Shown here: positions 33,602 through 43,336 of the stretch, piece by piece
Numbering within the stretch: position 1 is the first letter of the stretch
Layout of the letters: each line of letters begins with the position of its first letter
Assembly (NCBI RefSeq): GCF_900166665.1
Contig: NZ_LT800494.1
Coordinates: 4,028,436 to 4,092,435, forward strand
DNA: 64,000 nt
Direction: 5' to 3'
Source: Cytobacillus gottheilii
GTDB lineage: Bacteria; Bacillota; Bacilli; Bacillales; Cytobacillaceae
Made by a program: the position numbers and the translations under genes
Notes under the pieces: model-generated
Seen by the model: the letters and a program-made list of their open reading frames with translations, nothing else
The model's database searches: none
What the model was told of the DNA's origin: nothing

Positions 33602-35236
33602 ATGAATAAAAAAAAGATTATTGGTTTGTATTGCATAGCGGGCCTGATATGGATATTTGGCACCAATTATATACTAGAACAATTTGAGCCTTCTCCATTT
33701 CTGCAGTTTATTACCAGCAGTAAAGAAGTTTTGTATATTGTTCTGACAGGATTACTCTTTTATTATTTTATCAAAAAAACAGAAGAGCTCAATAAGTCAC
33801 GTGAAGAGGAAAAGCGGCTTTCTACGCTCATTAATTCAATGGTTGATTTCGTCAACTTTAAAGATGGCAAAGGCAGATGGATTGAGGCCAATGAATTTGG
33901 ATTGAAGCTCTTTGACTTAGAGCATGTTGACTATAAAGGAAAAACAGATTCTGAGCTTGCAGAGTACACGGGATTTTACCGCGAAGCTTTAATTTATTGC
34001 GAGGAATCTGACGAAGCCGCCTGGCAGTATGGGACCATCAGCCGTGTGGAAGAAGTTATTCCCACAAAGGATGGCGGTACTAAAACCTTTGATACGATTA
34101 AAGTTCCCTTATTTAATAAAAATGGGAGCCGGCAGGGGTTAGTCATCATTGGAAGAGATATTACGGATCGAATTGAAGTGGAGCGCTTATTAGAGGAAAC
34201 CAAGCAGCAATATAAATCACTATTTGAATATAACACTGGTATCATTATAATGACAGACTTAGATGGTCAAATTACCCAAGTGAATCCACAGTTTATCGAA
34301 TCGACTCAATTTACAGAAGACGAGGTAAAGGGAAAATGTCTTTCGAATTTTATTAAAGGGGAGCAGCAGTCTGCTATTCTTGCCAAGATTAACGAAATGG
34401 ATGCAGATCCACTGCCACAAATCAGTGAAATTGAGTTAACGACTAAAAGTGACGAAAAAATTTCGCTTGAATGTAATATTCTCCCGATCGTCATTAATGA
34501 AAAGACGGCTGGAATTATTGTCCAAGGAAAAGATATTACAAAATTACGGATGACCGAGGAAAAACTTCGGCTATCTGAAAAGCTTTCGGCTGTTGGTGAG
34601 TTATCTGCCAGTATTGCTCACGAAATCAGAAATCCGCTTACTTCTCTTAAAGGTTTCGTGCAGCTATTAGAAAGCGAAAATGAAAAGCACCGTTTCTATT
34701 ACCGTATTATGCAGGAAGAGCTGGACCGGATTAATTACATCGTGAGCGAACTTCTTCTTTTAGCAAAACCACAGGAAGTAAGATTTGTGAATGCCGATAT
34801 ACAAACCATCCTGTTTAATGTGACATCCCTTTTAAAAACAGAAGCAACTCTGTTTGATGTGGTCATTGACTTAAAAAAATCAAAGTTTCCTGCTGAAATT
34901 GAATGTGAACCTAATCAGTTAAAGCAATTGTTTATTAATATCATAAAAAATGCGATTGAAGCCTCAATTAGCGGCGGCAAGGTAACCATTTCTTTTCACA
35001 TTGAAGAAAATGAGGCTGTTATATCCATAAAAGATACTGGTGTCGGCATTTCCGCTGATTCATTAAAGAAGCTAGGGCAGCCTTTTTATTCATCAAAAGA
35101 AACTGGAACAGGTCTAGGTTTAACTGTCAGTTACCGTATTGTGCAGCTGCATCGCGGAACGATGACCTTTAACAGCAAGGTAAGTGAAGGAACAGAGGTT
35201 CTAATCCGCCTTCCGCTGACTCGCTCAAGCCAGTAA
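33602..35236 (+). CDS. Membrane PAS-domain histidine kinase (sporulation-kinase-like)
   Basis: 544 residues from the ATG at 33602. Two TM helices (~5-25, 40-62), PAS1 (~75-190), PAS2 (~200-320), HisKA with ASIAHEIRNPLTSLKGFVQLL, HATPase with N-box IIKNAIEAS, G1 DTGVGI and G2 GTGLGLTVSYRIV. No response regulator is adjacent; orphan kinases of this type (KinA-KinE) feed Spo0F in Bacillus. The start is not certain: AAGGAG is 13 nt upstream of this ATG, and another in-frame ATG at 33551 has only CAGG before it. Two more kinases of the same build occur at 37.6 and 45.3 kb. Confidence 0.88.
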   Translation: MNKKKIIGLYCIAGLIWIFGTNYILEQFEPSPFLQFITSSKEVLYIVLTGLLFYYFIKKTEELNKSREEEKRLSTLINSMVDFVNFKDGKGRWIEANEFGLKLFDLEHVDYKGKTDSELAEYTGFYREALIYCEESDEAAWQYGTISRVEEVIPTKDGGTKTFDTIKVPLFNKNGSRQGLVIIGRDITDRIEVERLLEETKQQYKSLFEYNTGIIIMTDLDGQITQVNPQFIESTQFTEDEVKGKCLSNFIKGEQQSAILAKINEMDADPLPQISEIELTTKSDEKISLECNILPIVINEKTAGIIVQGKDITKLRMTEEKLRLSEKLSAVGELSASIAHEIRNPLTSLKGFVQLLESENEKHRFYYRIMQEELDRINYIVSELLLLAKPQEVRFVNADIQTILFNVTSLLKTEATLFDVVIDLKKSKFPAEIECEPNQLKQLFINIIKNAIEASISGGKVTISFHIEENEAVISIKDTGVGISADSLKKLGQPFYSSKETGTGLGLTVSYRIVQLHRGTMTFNSKVSEGTEVLIRLPLTRSSQ

Positions 35237-35337
35237 GGCAAAATGGTATGTTATGTGTAAATCTGGGACACATGGAGCAATGCTAAGAATGTGCCGGTTG
35301 CTAGATGCAGAACCTCCTATTAAAGACTCCTCTCCTG

Positions 35338-35372
35338 AAAAAGCCGTTCCCACATTTGGGTAACGGCTTTTC
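35338..35372. terminator. Bidirectional terminator
   Basis: AAGCCGTT / AACGGCTT (35341-35348, 35362-35369) with T-tails both ways, between the convergent kinase and yaaN. Confidence 0.8.
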
Positions 35373-35375
35373 CTT

Positions 35376-36557
35376 TTATTCTCCCTTAATCTCAAGCAGC
35401 TTTATACGAAGGTCATTTTCCATATTCGCAAGGTCTTGCTCTGCTTGCCTGCGTTTTGTTCTGCCTTCTTCTTGAATTCTTAAAGTTTCTTCTAAAGTAG
35501 AGATTAGATTTTCCTGCGTTTTCTTGAGTGTTTCAATATCTACTAAGCCACGCTCATTTTCTTTAGCTGTTTCAATGGTATTCGTTTTCAGCATTTCAGC
35601 ATTTTTTAAGAGCAAGTCATTTGTTGTTTTTGAAACTTGCTTTTGCGCTTCAACAGCAGAACGCTGACGAATGAGTGTCAATGCAATCGCCACTTGATTT
35701 TTCCACAAAGGGATGGCTGTCATGATGGACGATTGGATTTTTTCAACGAGAGCCTGGTTCGTATTTTGGATGAGGCGAATTTGCGGAGCACTTTGAATCG
35801 TGATTTCTCTGCTAAGCTTTAAATCATATAAACGTTTATCCAATCGATCTGCAAATTGAATCATATCATTCACTTCTTGAAACTTCATTTGATCATTGGA
35901 TTTTTCGGCTTCCTGTTTTAAAGCTGGGATTGTTTTCTCATGAAGTTCCTCCAGCTTTAATTCTCCTGCAGCAATATATACATTTAATGCGTGAAAATAC
36001 TCTTTATTGCTTTCATAAAGCTTTTCCAGCATAACAATATCTGTTAACAAAAGGTTTTTGCTGCGATCGAGCTTTACACTAATGCGGTCAATTTGAGCTC
36101 CTGTTTTTTGATACTTGGATAACACTTCTTGAATTGAGCCTGATAGACGGCCAAACATCCTGGAGAAGAAGCCTGCTTTTTCAGGTTTTAGTTCATCTGG
36201 GTTCACTTCATTAAACTTTTTCATTAAATCGCCGATAATCTCGCCAATTTCACCGACGTCCTTTTTCTGAACATGCTCAAGCATGGTGTGTGAAAAGGAG
36301 AGCAGCTTCGATTGCGCAGGTGTTCCATACGAAATCATCGCCTGATGGTTCTTTGGATCAATCTGCTCCGCGAGCTGGTATGCTTTTGCCCTATTTTCTT
36401 CTGGAATGACATCAATAAGCCTAGGCTGTCTCTTAGCCCCCGCAGCTTCTTGAGCTGGCATTTGCAGAGCATCTTCTCCAAATGGATTCGCCAGCAAGTC
36501 ATCGAGCAGATTGGCATCAGTTGTTTTCTTTAGTAAAGGAGATTCTTGTTCATTCAT
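35376..36557 (-). CDS. yaaN: TelA/YaaN toxic-anion-resistance family protein
   Basis: 393 residues, soluble and mostly helical. Family blocks include [78 protein letters not shown] and [39 protein letters not shown]. Homologues are linked to tellurite or cell-envelope stress, but the biochemistry is unknown. It overlaps xpaC by 4 nt in the same order as the B. subtilis xpaC-yaaN operon. Confidence 0.92.
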   Translation of the reverse strand: MNEQESPLLKKTTDANLLDDLLANPFGEDALQMPAQEAAGAKRQPRLIDVIPEENRAKAYQLAEQIDPKNHQAMISYGTPAQSKLLSFSHTMLEHVQKKDVGEIGEIIGDLMKKFNEVNPDELKPEKAGFFSRMFGRLSGSIQEVLSKYQKTGAQIDRISVKLDRSKNLLLTDIVMLEKLYESNKEYFHALNVYIAAGELKLEELHEKTIPALKQEAEKSNDQMKFQEVNDMIQFADRLDKRLYDLKLSREITIQSAPQIRLIQNTNQALVEKIQSSIMTAIPLWKNQVAIALTLIRQRSAVEAQKQVSKTTNDLLLKNAEMLKTNTIETAKENERGLVDIETLKKTQENLISTLEETLRIQEEGRTKRRQAEQDLANMENDLRIKLLEIKGE

Positions 36558-37213
36558 TTTATACGCCTGCTTTCATCTGCATTTTTACGGGATTCCTTCA
36601 ATGTATTAATGGAATGCTTTGCAACATCTATTTCAAAGTGCAGCTGATCAATATCTTCTGCAATCACATCATATAAATCCTTCTCTACAAAAGCAGTTAA
36701 TTCCTGCAATGTTTTTCTTGTATCTCTCAAAGAATGTTCAAGTTCCATGGTCATTTTCGGCTGAGAAGATAAAAACACATACTTTTCCGCCAGTTCCACA
36801 GCTGAGTCAAGATGTGAAAAATAAAACCGTTCAGCAAGGTAAAAGCGCTTTGGTTCTTTTTTTGTAAGGCGGTATATTTTCCGAGTTACACGGATGAACT
36901 GCACTCTCTCTTTCAAGGAGGGCATGTGCCGAATGGACATTAAGGCTTTATGAAGTCTTGCCAGCTTGCCTTTTGCTTCATCCAGATTTTTTGTAATATA
37001 CGCGTATTCTTTCCTCGAAAGACCATGACGCTTTAAGAATCGGGACTTCATTAGTGCACCTGAGAGCCAAAATGTTAATATTCCTGCACTGATTCCAATT
37101 ACACCAGAGAGCGGGAATGTTTGATCAAAAGCAAAATATGCCATGAGCCAAGCTGTAACAGCTGTTGGAGCTGCAATTAAAGATTTTAATATAAACGCTA
37201 CAAACGAATTCAT
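36554..37213 (-). CDS. xpaC: XpaC-family protein
   Basis: 219 residues. Two N-terminal TM helices ([23 protein letters not shown] and [18 protein letters not shown]) are followed by a cytoplasmic helical domain ([80 protein letters not shown]). The family is annotated after 5-bromo-4-chloroindolyl phosphate hydrolysis by B. subtilis XpaC; its real role is unknown. GGAGCG lies before the ATG. Co-transcribed and coupled with yaaN. The 387-nt gap upstream (37214-37600) shows no gene or clear repeat. Confidence 0.9.
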   Translation of the reverse strand: MNSFVAFILKSLIAAPTAVTAWLMAYFAFDQTFPLSGVIGISAGILTFWLSGALMKSRFLKRHGLSRKEYAYITKNLDEAKGKLARLHKALMSIRHMPSLKERVQFIRVTRKIYRLTKKEPKRFYLAERFYFSHLDSAVELAEKYVFLSSQPKMTMELEHSLRDTRKTLQELTAFVEKDLYDVIAEDIDQLHFEIDVAKHSINTLKESRKNADESRRIK

Positions 37214-37600
37214 ATTGATCGCTCCTATCTTAACCCTTTCTTTATATACGATGTATAATCTGCGAAGGTTTCAGCAGACAAACTCCAATTTTTTCATGTA
37301 ACCGCCTTTTCTTATCCTTAACGATACACGAAAAAACAACAAGTCTCCATAGACTACAATCCGATTCTATTATAAGACTTAAGACTTAGATCTTTGTCCG
37401 TTTGGTTAATCTGCACAAATGACTCTAATTCATTAGTGAATTCCCTATTATTCGTTTATTGAATCCACTCGAGGTTTGACAGTTTTTTTGCTGATTCAAT
37501 ACATTTTATTTCATTCGATGACGTTTCAATTAAAAAGGTATCAACTTCAACTACATAGGGCTAGGAATCGAAAACACGATGCAATTTATCTAAAAGGCAG

Positions 37601-39061
37601 TTATAAGTTTGTGAATTTGGGCAGTTGAACCGTAACGACTGTTCCGTGTCCTGGTTTACTGTCAATTTGCATGGTCCCATTATGCTCTTGAATAATCTTA
37701 TTGCTTACAGTCAGGCCAAGCCCGATCCCCTTGTCCTTTGTTGTATAAAAAGGAGTGCCCAAGTAATTTAGAATTTCTGGCTCAATTCCCATACCTGAAT
37801 CTGAAATCTGAACGATGATTAAGTCTTCTTCTTGCTCGCTGATATTGCAATGAATTTGGCCTCCATCTGGCATAGCTTCGATCGCATTCTTTAGAAAATT
37901 CATGAATGCCTGCTGCAGCTGATCTGGATTACATTTTAAAAATAATGAGTTTCCCTCAATCGTATTAATAATTTTGACATTATGTATGTAAGCATCTGAA
38001 CGGAGCATTTTTATAGCACTTGTTATGATGGAAGAGAGAGAACTGCTTTTTAATTCAACGGCCTGAGGTTTTGCCAAAGCCAAGAATTCATTTACACTTT
38101 TATCAATATTTTTTAGTTCATCCATTATAATGGTTAAATATTCTGCTTGCCGTTCCTTTTCGTCACTATATTGGAGCAGCTTTGAGAATCCTTTAAGAGC
38201 CGTGAGCGGGTTTTTTATTTCATGGGCCACACTTGCAGCCATCTGTCCTATAATTGATAGGCGATCTAGATTTCGAAGCATTTCATCATTCTTTATACGA
38301 TCATCTATATTTCTGCTAATTTTTAAAAAGAGGTCGATCTCATTTGCTTCGTTATATATAGGTGATATATTCGATTCAATATGCCTAATTTCATTTTGCT
38401 CGGTTCTGGTTTTTGCCTGAATAATTTCAGATTTACCATTCTTCGCAATTCTTTGCAGCAGTTCATCTACCGGTTCATCATTTAACGGCTGAATTAAGGT
38501 TGCCAGCTTCTTCCCTTTCAATGTTTCAGGGGATACGCCCAGCTCTGTATGGTGTGAAGGGGACGCATACAATACTTCATAATCCTTTGTATAGATTTTA
38601 ATCATATCAGTTGTATTTTCAGTAATTAAGTTATACAGCTTTTTAATTTGAATTAATTCTCTTTCCATTTCTTTTAATTCCGTTATATCCCGTAAAACAG
38701 CGATAATGCCTATTACTTTTCCATTCGAATCACGAAAAGGCGAATATGAGACAGCAATATCCAATTGCCTTCCATCTTTATGATAACGAATCGTGTTTAA
38801 ATTACTGTAAACCTTTCCTGTCTTTACTTCCCTGATTATATCAATGACAGATACAGGGTTCGGCATTTCCGCTATATTTCTTCCTAGCACATCCTCTTCT
38901 GTATATCCAAAAATATACGTAAATGTCGGATTAATCCTTCTAAAACAATCTTGCATATCAAAGATCGCTATTCCATCTGCACTGCTCTCAAGAAACAAAT
39001 CAAGCACCTCATTGCAGCTAACACCTTCCGTAAAGTCTAATTCGGGATCACCCTTCAGCAT
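37601..39061 (-). CDS. Soluble PAS-domain histidine kinase (sporulation-kinase-like)
   Basis: 486 residues with no TM helix, so cytoplasmic. PAS1 (~15-130; ADGIAIFDMQDCFRRINPTFTYIFGYTEEDVLG), PAS2 (~140-255; DMIKIYTKDYEVLYASPSH), HisKA with ASVAHEIKNPLTALKGFSKLL, HATPase with FLKNAIEAMPDGG, DSGMGIEPEIL and KGIGLGLTVSNKII. AGAGAGG lies before the ATG. There is no linked regulator. Same kinase core as the 33.6 and 45.3 kb genes; a feed into the Spo0F phosphorelay is likely but not shown. Confidence 0.88.
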   Translation of the reverse strand: MLKGDPELDFTEGVSCNEVLDLFLESSADGIAIFDMQDCFRRINPTFTYIFGYTEEDVLGRNIAEMPNPVSVIDIIREVKTGKVYSNLNTIRYHKDGRQLDIAVSYSPFRDSNGKVIGIIAVLRDITELKEMERELIQIKKLYNLITENTTDMIKIYTKDYEVLYASPSHHTELGVSPETLKGKKLATLIQPLNDEPVDELLQRIAKNGKSEIIQAKTRTEQNEIRHIESNISPIYNEANEIDLFLKISRNIDDRIKNDEMLRNLDRLSIIGQMAASVAHEIKNPLTALKGFSKLLQYSDEKERQAEYLTIIMDELKNIDKSVNEFLALAKPQAVELKSSSLSSIITSAIKMLRSDAYIHNVKIINTIEGNSLFLKCNPDQLQQAFMNFLKNAIEAMPDGGQIHCNISEQEEDLIIVQISDSGMGIEPEILNYLGTPFYTTKDKGIGLGLTVSNKIIQEHNGTMQIDSKPGHGTVVTVQLPKFTNL

Positions 39062-39130
39062 AAAAACCTCTCCAGCCCTCTTTTTTATATTATTTTACAG
39101 AATCTTGAGATAAATAAGAATACCCTTTTT

Positions 39131-39181
39131 TATAGTGGTGTCACTGGGACGCCCCGGGTTCTGTCGATTCATGTCACTATA
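39131..39181. repeat. Imperfect inverted repeat between kinase and acetate carrier
   Basis: TATAGTG (39131-39137) / CACTATA (39175-39181) enclosing GTGTCACTGGGACG and a CCCCGGG core. It resembles short dispersed hairpins of Bacillus genomes; no function evident. Confidence 0.35.
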
Positions 39182-39190
39182 TAGGAGTGA

Positions 39191-39231
39191 ATAAAAAAAG
39201 CAAGAGTCATTGATTTAACAATGCTCTTGCT
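39191..39231 (-). terminator. Terminator after satP
   Basis: AGCAAGAG (39199-39206) / CTCTTGCT (39224-39231), then TTTTTTTATTC on the minus strand. Confidence 0.85.
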
Positions 39232-39243
39232 ATGCTGTGCATA

Positions 39244-39861
39244 TTATTTTTTAAATATCCCAAATGGTTTTCCTACTGGGAGGACAACTCTTCCAAAATG
39301 CGTGTTTAAAACTACAGCCGCTGAACCGTAAAACGATAGTAAGGCAATCCCCATTTCAGCCAGAGCTGCCAGCATATGTGTACCTTCTTCCATGATGCCG
39401 AAGCTGCTTAATGATAGACCAATAAATAAAAAATCTATAAGGACAAAAATAAAGAATAGTACTTTATGTGTTTCCATTGCACCAACAGTCATGAATAGGC
39501 TAAAAATCAGGTAACCAACAAACGCCATGCCAAGCTGATGCGGATCAGCTGCAGCAGCTAACTGTTCCCCAAAGAAACCGAGCTGAATCAGCCAAGTCGT
39601 TCCGACACCAAACCAGAATAAACCAAATGCTCCAAATGCTGTCATCCCGAATATATTATTATGCTTTCCATCAAGCACTGCAGCAAATAATTGTGCTAAT
39701 CCACCAAGGAAAAATGCCCATGGCAAAATGAGAGAAAGCCCCTCTGTCAATTCCAGCTTTTGCGAAGATGCCACAAATGTGACCATTGCCAAGCCGAATA
39801 GACCTATTGCTGACGGATCTGCAGTTGTAATCTTAACTTCTGTTTGATTCTGAATCCCCAT
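39244..39861 (-). CDS. satP: Acetate/succinate transporter, GPR1/FUN34/YaaH family
   Basis: 205 residues, six TM helices. The N-terminal family motif region reads DPSAIGLFGLAMVTFVASSQ. Further conserved blocks are PWAFFLGGLAQLFAAVLDGKHNNIFGMTAFGAFGLFW and GYLIFSLFMTVGAMETHKVLFF. Relatives (E. coli SatP, Methanosarcina AceP) move acetate and succinate with protons or as channels. ATAGGAGG lies before the ATG. Single gene. The 330-nt gap to its right holds no recognisable gene. Confidence 0.92.
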   Translation of the reverse strand: MGIQNQTEVKITTADPSAIGLFGLAMVTFVASSQKLELTEGLSLILPWAFFLGGLAQLFAAVLDGKHNNIFGMTAFGAFGLFWFGVGTTWLIQLGFFGEQLAAAADPHQLGMAFVGYLIFSLFMTVGAMETHKVLFFIFVLIDFLFIGLSLSSFGIMEEGTHMLAALAEMGIALLSFYGSAAVVLNTHFGRVVLPVGKPFGIFKK

Positions 39862-40192
39862 AAAATCCTCCTATATAATCACACATATACATGTTCAACA
39901 AATAACAAACTTATCAAACATACTTATGTAATGTATAAGAATTGAGGGGGACATGTCAATAGAATATTTTGGATCGCAGTCACAGGAATGCTCCTGCACC
40001 TCGAAATTTGTCGATAATTACTCGTTTTTTTTATTTATATAGTTCGACATAACTTTTGGATTAGAGTTACGCAACCGCAGATTCTGTGATTCATCATACA
40101 TACTTTTTACATGATCTTTACACTTCCTCAAGAAATTTTTCAAAGTGATCTAATACAATAAAGTAAGAACATTAATGGCTGGAGGGATGAAT

Positions 40193-41518
40193 TTGAGGAT
40201 TACTGTAGTGGGCACAGGTTATGTCGGATTAATAACGAGTATTTGTTTATGCGAAATGGGCCATGCTGTCACGAATATTGATATTGATGCCAAAAGAATC
40301 ACTCAGCTGAACAACGGCCGCTCCGTCATTTATGAACCAGGATTACAGCAGCTGCTCGAGAAAAGCCTAAAAAATCGCAGACTCTTTTTCACAATTGATC
40401 CCAGGTTTGCCTATGCACAAGCAGACCTCATTTTTATTGCAGTTGGAACTCCCGAAAATCCTGATGGCACAGCAAATTTGAGTTTTCTTCAAGAAGCAGT
40501 ATATGCAATTGCCGCACATATCGAAAAAGATGTCATCATTTGTACAAAAAGCACTGTTCCCGTTGGTACAAATGAAAGAATTGCCGAGATGATTAAAGAT
40601 ATGACACCTTCGCAACTTCATGTCAGTATTGTTTCTAATCCAGAGTTCCTTCGTGAAGGCTCAGCTATTAACGATTTCTTTCATGGGGATCGAATCGTTA
40701 TCGGAACAGAAGACTCAAAAGCAGCTTCCGTCTTACAAGAACTTTATGCTCCTCTTAATACTGAGATTATGGTCACAGATATTCGCAGTGCAGAAATGAT
40801 TAAATATGCATCGAATGCTTTTCTTGCCACTAAAATTAGTTTTATTAATGAAATTGCAGCTATATGCGAAAAGGTTGGTGCAGATATCAGTCAGGTTGCG
40901 GACGGCATCGGCAAAGACAAACGTATTGGATCATCATTTTTAAATGCCGGGATCGGCTATGGGGGCTCCTGCTTTCCAAAAGATACAAAAGCACTCGTAC
41001 AGCTTGCCGGGCATGTTGATCACCCGTTTGAATTACTCGAAGCAGTCATCGGGGTCAACAATCGCCAGCATACATTAGCTGTAGCAAAAGCCAAAGAAGC
41101 AGCCGGCGGACTCGAGGGCAAAAGGGTTGCGCTTTTAGGGTTAGCATTCAAACCAAATACCGATGATATTCGGGAAGCACCTTCTCTGACAATATTAAAA
41201 ATGCTGATTCAGGAAAACGCGGATGTAATTGCATATGACCCTGCGGCTACCTTAAATATACAAAGATTATTCGGAAATGAAATAGAGTATACCGAGAATC
41301 TTGAAACAGCTTTAAAAAATGCGGACCTTGCCATTATCGCAACCGAATGGGAGTCCATTACCAAATTTCCACTCGTTAAATATGCAGAATTAATGAAAGC
41401 ACCTCTAGTTATTGATGGACGCAACTGTTACTCGCTCAGTGATATAGAACGACATTCAATAACCTATATTTCAGTCGGTAGATCGCCCCACTTACAATCT
41501 GCCATAGCAAAAGTGTAA
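40193..41518 (+). CDS. ugd: UDP-glucose 6-dehydrogenase
   Basis: Oxidises UDP-glucose to UDP-glucuronate with two NAD+. About 441 residues with N-terminal VVGTGYVGLITSICLCEMGH, FIAVGTPENPDGTANLSFL, TKSTVPVGTNE, VSNPEFLREGSAINDFFHGDRIVIG, catalytic Cys in GYGGSCFPKDTKAL, and LGLAFKPNTDDIREAPS. The TTG at 40193 is preferred as start because GGAGGG lies 6 nt before it; the ATG at 40175 has no ribosome site. First gene of a three-gene operon with a PAP2 phosphatase and a glycosyltransferase. Confidence 0.94.
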   Translation: MRITVVGTGYVGLITSICLCEMGHAVTNIDIDAKRITQLNNGRSVIYEPGLQQLLEKSLKNRRLFFTIDPRFAYAQADLIFIAVGTPENPDGTANLSFLQEAVYAIAAHIEKDVIICTKSTVPVGTNERIAEMIKDMTPSQLHVSIVSNPEFLREGSAINDFFHGDRIVIGTEDSKAASVLQELYAPLNTEIMVTDIRSAEMIKYASNAFLATKISFINEIAAICEKVGADISQVADGIGKDKRIGSSFLNAGIGYGGSCFPKDTKALVQLAGHVDHPFELLEAVIGVNNRQHTLAVAKAKEAAGGLEGKRVALLGLAFKPNTDDIREAPSLTILKMLIQENADVIAYDPAATLNIQRLFGNEIEYTENLETALKNADLAIIATEWESITKFPLVKYAELMKAPLVIDGRNCYSLSDIERHSITYISVGRSPHLQSAIAKV

Positions 41519-41543
41519 AAATATCAGGAAAGGACTTAAGGAT

Positions 41544-42065
41544 ATGAAAATTTTACATGCTATATATGGGATCGATTGCCGCGTCTTTCAGACCGTTAAC
41601 CGCCATTTTGAAAATAAAGTACTAAATCCATTTTTCCGAATGATTACCCATCTGGGTGGAGCTCGCTTCACAATCGCTATTACACTATTACTCATGCTTG
41701 CTGCCCCTTTAAGATTAGCTGCTTTTTCAAGTGCTTTATCGCTGCTGATCAGTCATTTGCCGGTCCATTTCGTCAAAAAATTTTACCCGCGCAAAAGACC
41801 ATATTTGACACTGGCAGACTCATTCATTCCTGATAATCCACTGAAGGATCATTCGTTTCCATCAGGGCATACAACAGCTATTTTTGCTATTATTATCCCT
41901 TTTATTTTATTAATTCCTTATATTGGACTAATTCTTTTTCCTTTGGCTTTTATCGTTGGAATCTCAAGGATCTATTTGGGACTGCACTACCCTACCGATG
42001 TCCTTGCGGGCTCCTTGCTTGGCACGATCACTGGTATAGCTTGCTTTTTTGTTTTTCATTCTTAA
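41544..42065 (+). CDS. PAP2-family membrane phosphatase
   Basis: 173 residues, five or six TM helices. The three phosphatase motifs are intact: KKFYPRKRPY, PSGHTTA and SRIYLGLHYPTDV. Relatives hydrolyse undecaprenyl diphosphate (BcrC) or phosphatidic/PG phosphate. It sits 25 nt after ugd and 18 nt before the glycosyltransferase, suggesting work on a lipid substrate of the same pathway. Confidence 0.9.
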   Translation: MKILHAIYGIDCRVFQTVNRHFENKVLNPFFRMITHLGGARFTIAITLLLMLAAPLRLAAFSSALSLLISHLPVHFVKKFYPRKRPYLTLADSFIPDNPLKDHSFPSGHTTAIFAIIIPFILLIPYIGLILFPLAFIVGISRIYLGLHYPTDVLAGSLLGTITGIACFFVFHS

Positions 42066-42083
42066 TAAGAGAGGGAGATTCAG

Positions 42084-43229
42084 GTGAAAATTGCTTTTTT
42101 TACAGATACCTTTTACCCGGACATCAATGGGGTTGCCCGTACATTAAAACGTTTCACTGATTATCTATCCTCACAAAATATTGAAGTGAAGGTATTTGCT
42201 CCTGATGGTGAAAAGTCTGATGAATATATTTCAGCAAATATTCATCGCTTCAAAAGTCTCTCCTTTTTTCTTTATCCTGAATGCAGACTCGCACTACCTA
42301 ATCTTTTTAATATGAAAAGAGAATTAACAGAGTTTCAGCCGGACCTCATTCACGTAGCAACCCCCTTTAACCTTGGTTTATGCGGAGTGTTCTTCGCAAA
42401 AAAATTAAATATTCCTTTAGTAGGCTCTTATCATACGAACTTTGACCATTATTTAGAGTATTATGATCTGCAATTCTTTTCTAAGATGGTTTGGAAATAT
42501 ATGAATTGGTTTCATCGCCCATTTCAAAAATTATTCGTGCCTTCTCTTGATACAGAAGAGCAATTAACTCAACAGGGGTTTCATAATTTGGAAATCTGGT
42601 CAAGAGGCGTTGATTGCGAACTGTATCATCCCTATTATGATAAATTTACTGTTCGGCATAAATACAATATTCGCAGCAAGTATTTACTTGTTTACGTAGG
42701 CAGATTAGCTCCAGAAAAAAACGTTAACACACTGCTCGAAATTGCGGATGACCTTCCTCCGCATCTGAAGGAAAATAGTCATTGGCTTATAGTTGGGGAT
42801 GGTCCTTCAAGAACTGAAATGGAGGAAGCAGCACCGCCGAATATGACATTTACAGGCTATCTAAAAGGAAAAGAACTAGCAAACATCTATACGGCAGGTG
42901 ACTTATTCGTTTTTCCTTCTACTACAGAAACATTTGGAAACGTTGTACTTGAATCTTTAGCAAGCGGAACTCCAGTTATTGCTGCAAACGCTGGTGGTGT
43001 TAAGAATATTATTAAACATGGTTCAACAGGTACACTTTGTACACCAGGTTCAGCCGTAGAGTTTGCAGATTCTATTATTTCCTTGCTCTATGATGATAAA
43101 TATCGCTATCAAATGGGCTCAAACGCCAGAAATTATGCTCTCACCCAAAAATGGGATACCATTTTCAATTCGCTTCTTGATCATTATTCAGATGTTATAA
43201 AAGAGCGATCTGCTGAGAAATATGCTTAA
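42084..43229 (+). CDS. GT4-family glycosyltransferase
   Basis: 381 residues, GT-B fold. The N-terminus reads KIAFFTDTFYPDINGVARTLKRF, like MgtA/PimB-type transferases that glycosylate lipid acceptors; LVGSYHTNFDHYLEYY is the acceptor-side block. The donor site shows YVGRLAPEKNV and the EX7E motif in FPSTTETFGNVVLESLASGTPVIA. The GTG start has GAGGGAG 6 nt upstream. Linked to ugd, it may use UDP-glucuronate to make a glycolipid such as glucuronosyl-diacylglycerol; GDP-mannose use is the alternative suggested by family annotation. Confidence 0.88.
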   Translation: MKIAFFTDTFYPDINGVARTLKRFTDYLSSQNIEVKVFAPDGEKSDEYISANIHRFKSLSFFLYPECRLALPNLFNMKRELTEFQPDLIHVATPFNLGLCGVFFAKKLNIPLVGSYHTNFDHYLEYYDLQFFSKMVWKYMNWFHRPFQKLFVPSLDTEEQLTQQGFHNLEIWSRGVDCELYHPYYDKFTVRHKYNIRSKYLLVYVGRLAPEKNVNTLLEIADDLPPHLKENSHWLIVGDGPSRTEMEEAAPPNMTFTGYLKGKELANIYTAGDLFVFPSTTETFGNVVLESLASGTPVIAANAGGVKNIIKHGSTGTLCTPGSAVEFADSIISLLYDDKYRYQMGSNARNYALTQKWDTIFNSLLDHYSDVIKERSAEKYA

Positions 43230-43275
43230 GACCACATAGGATAAGACTTTTTAGTACTCCTCAAGTTTTGTTATT

Positions 43276-43316
43276 AGCCAAAAAGGTTCCAGCTGATAAG
43301 CTTGGAACCTTTTTAG
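43276..43316. terminator. Bidirectional terminator
   Basis: AAAAAGGTTCCA / TGGAACCTTTTT (43280-43292, 43302-43314) between the convergent glycosyltransferase and DUF2294 genes. Confidence 0.85.
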
Positions 43317-43336
43317 CACTGTGCTATTAAGAAATA

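Noticed and set aside
37214..37600. Hidden gene or regulatory RNA in the gap between xpaC and the kinase.
   Set aside because: No frame with start signals, no strong hairpin and no repeat family member was found.
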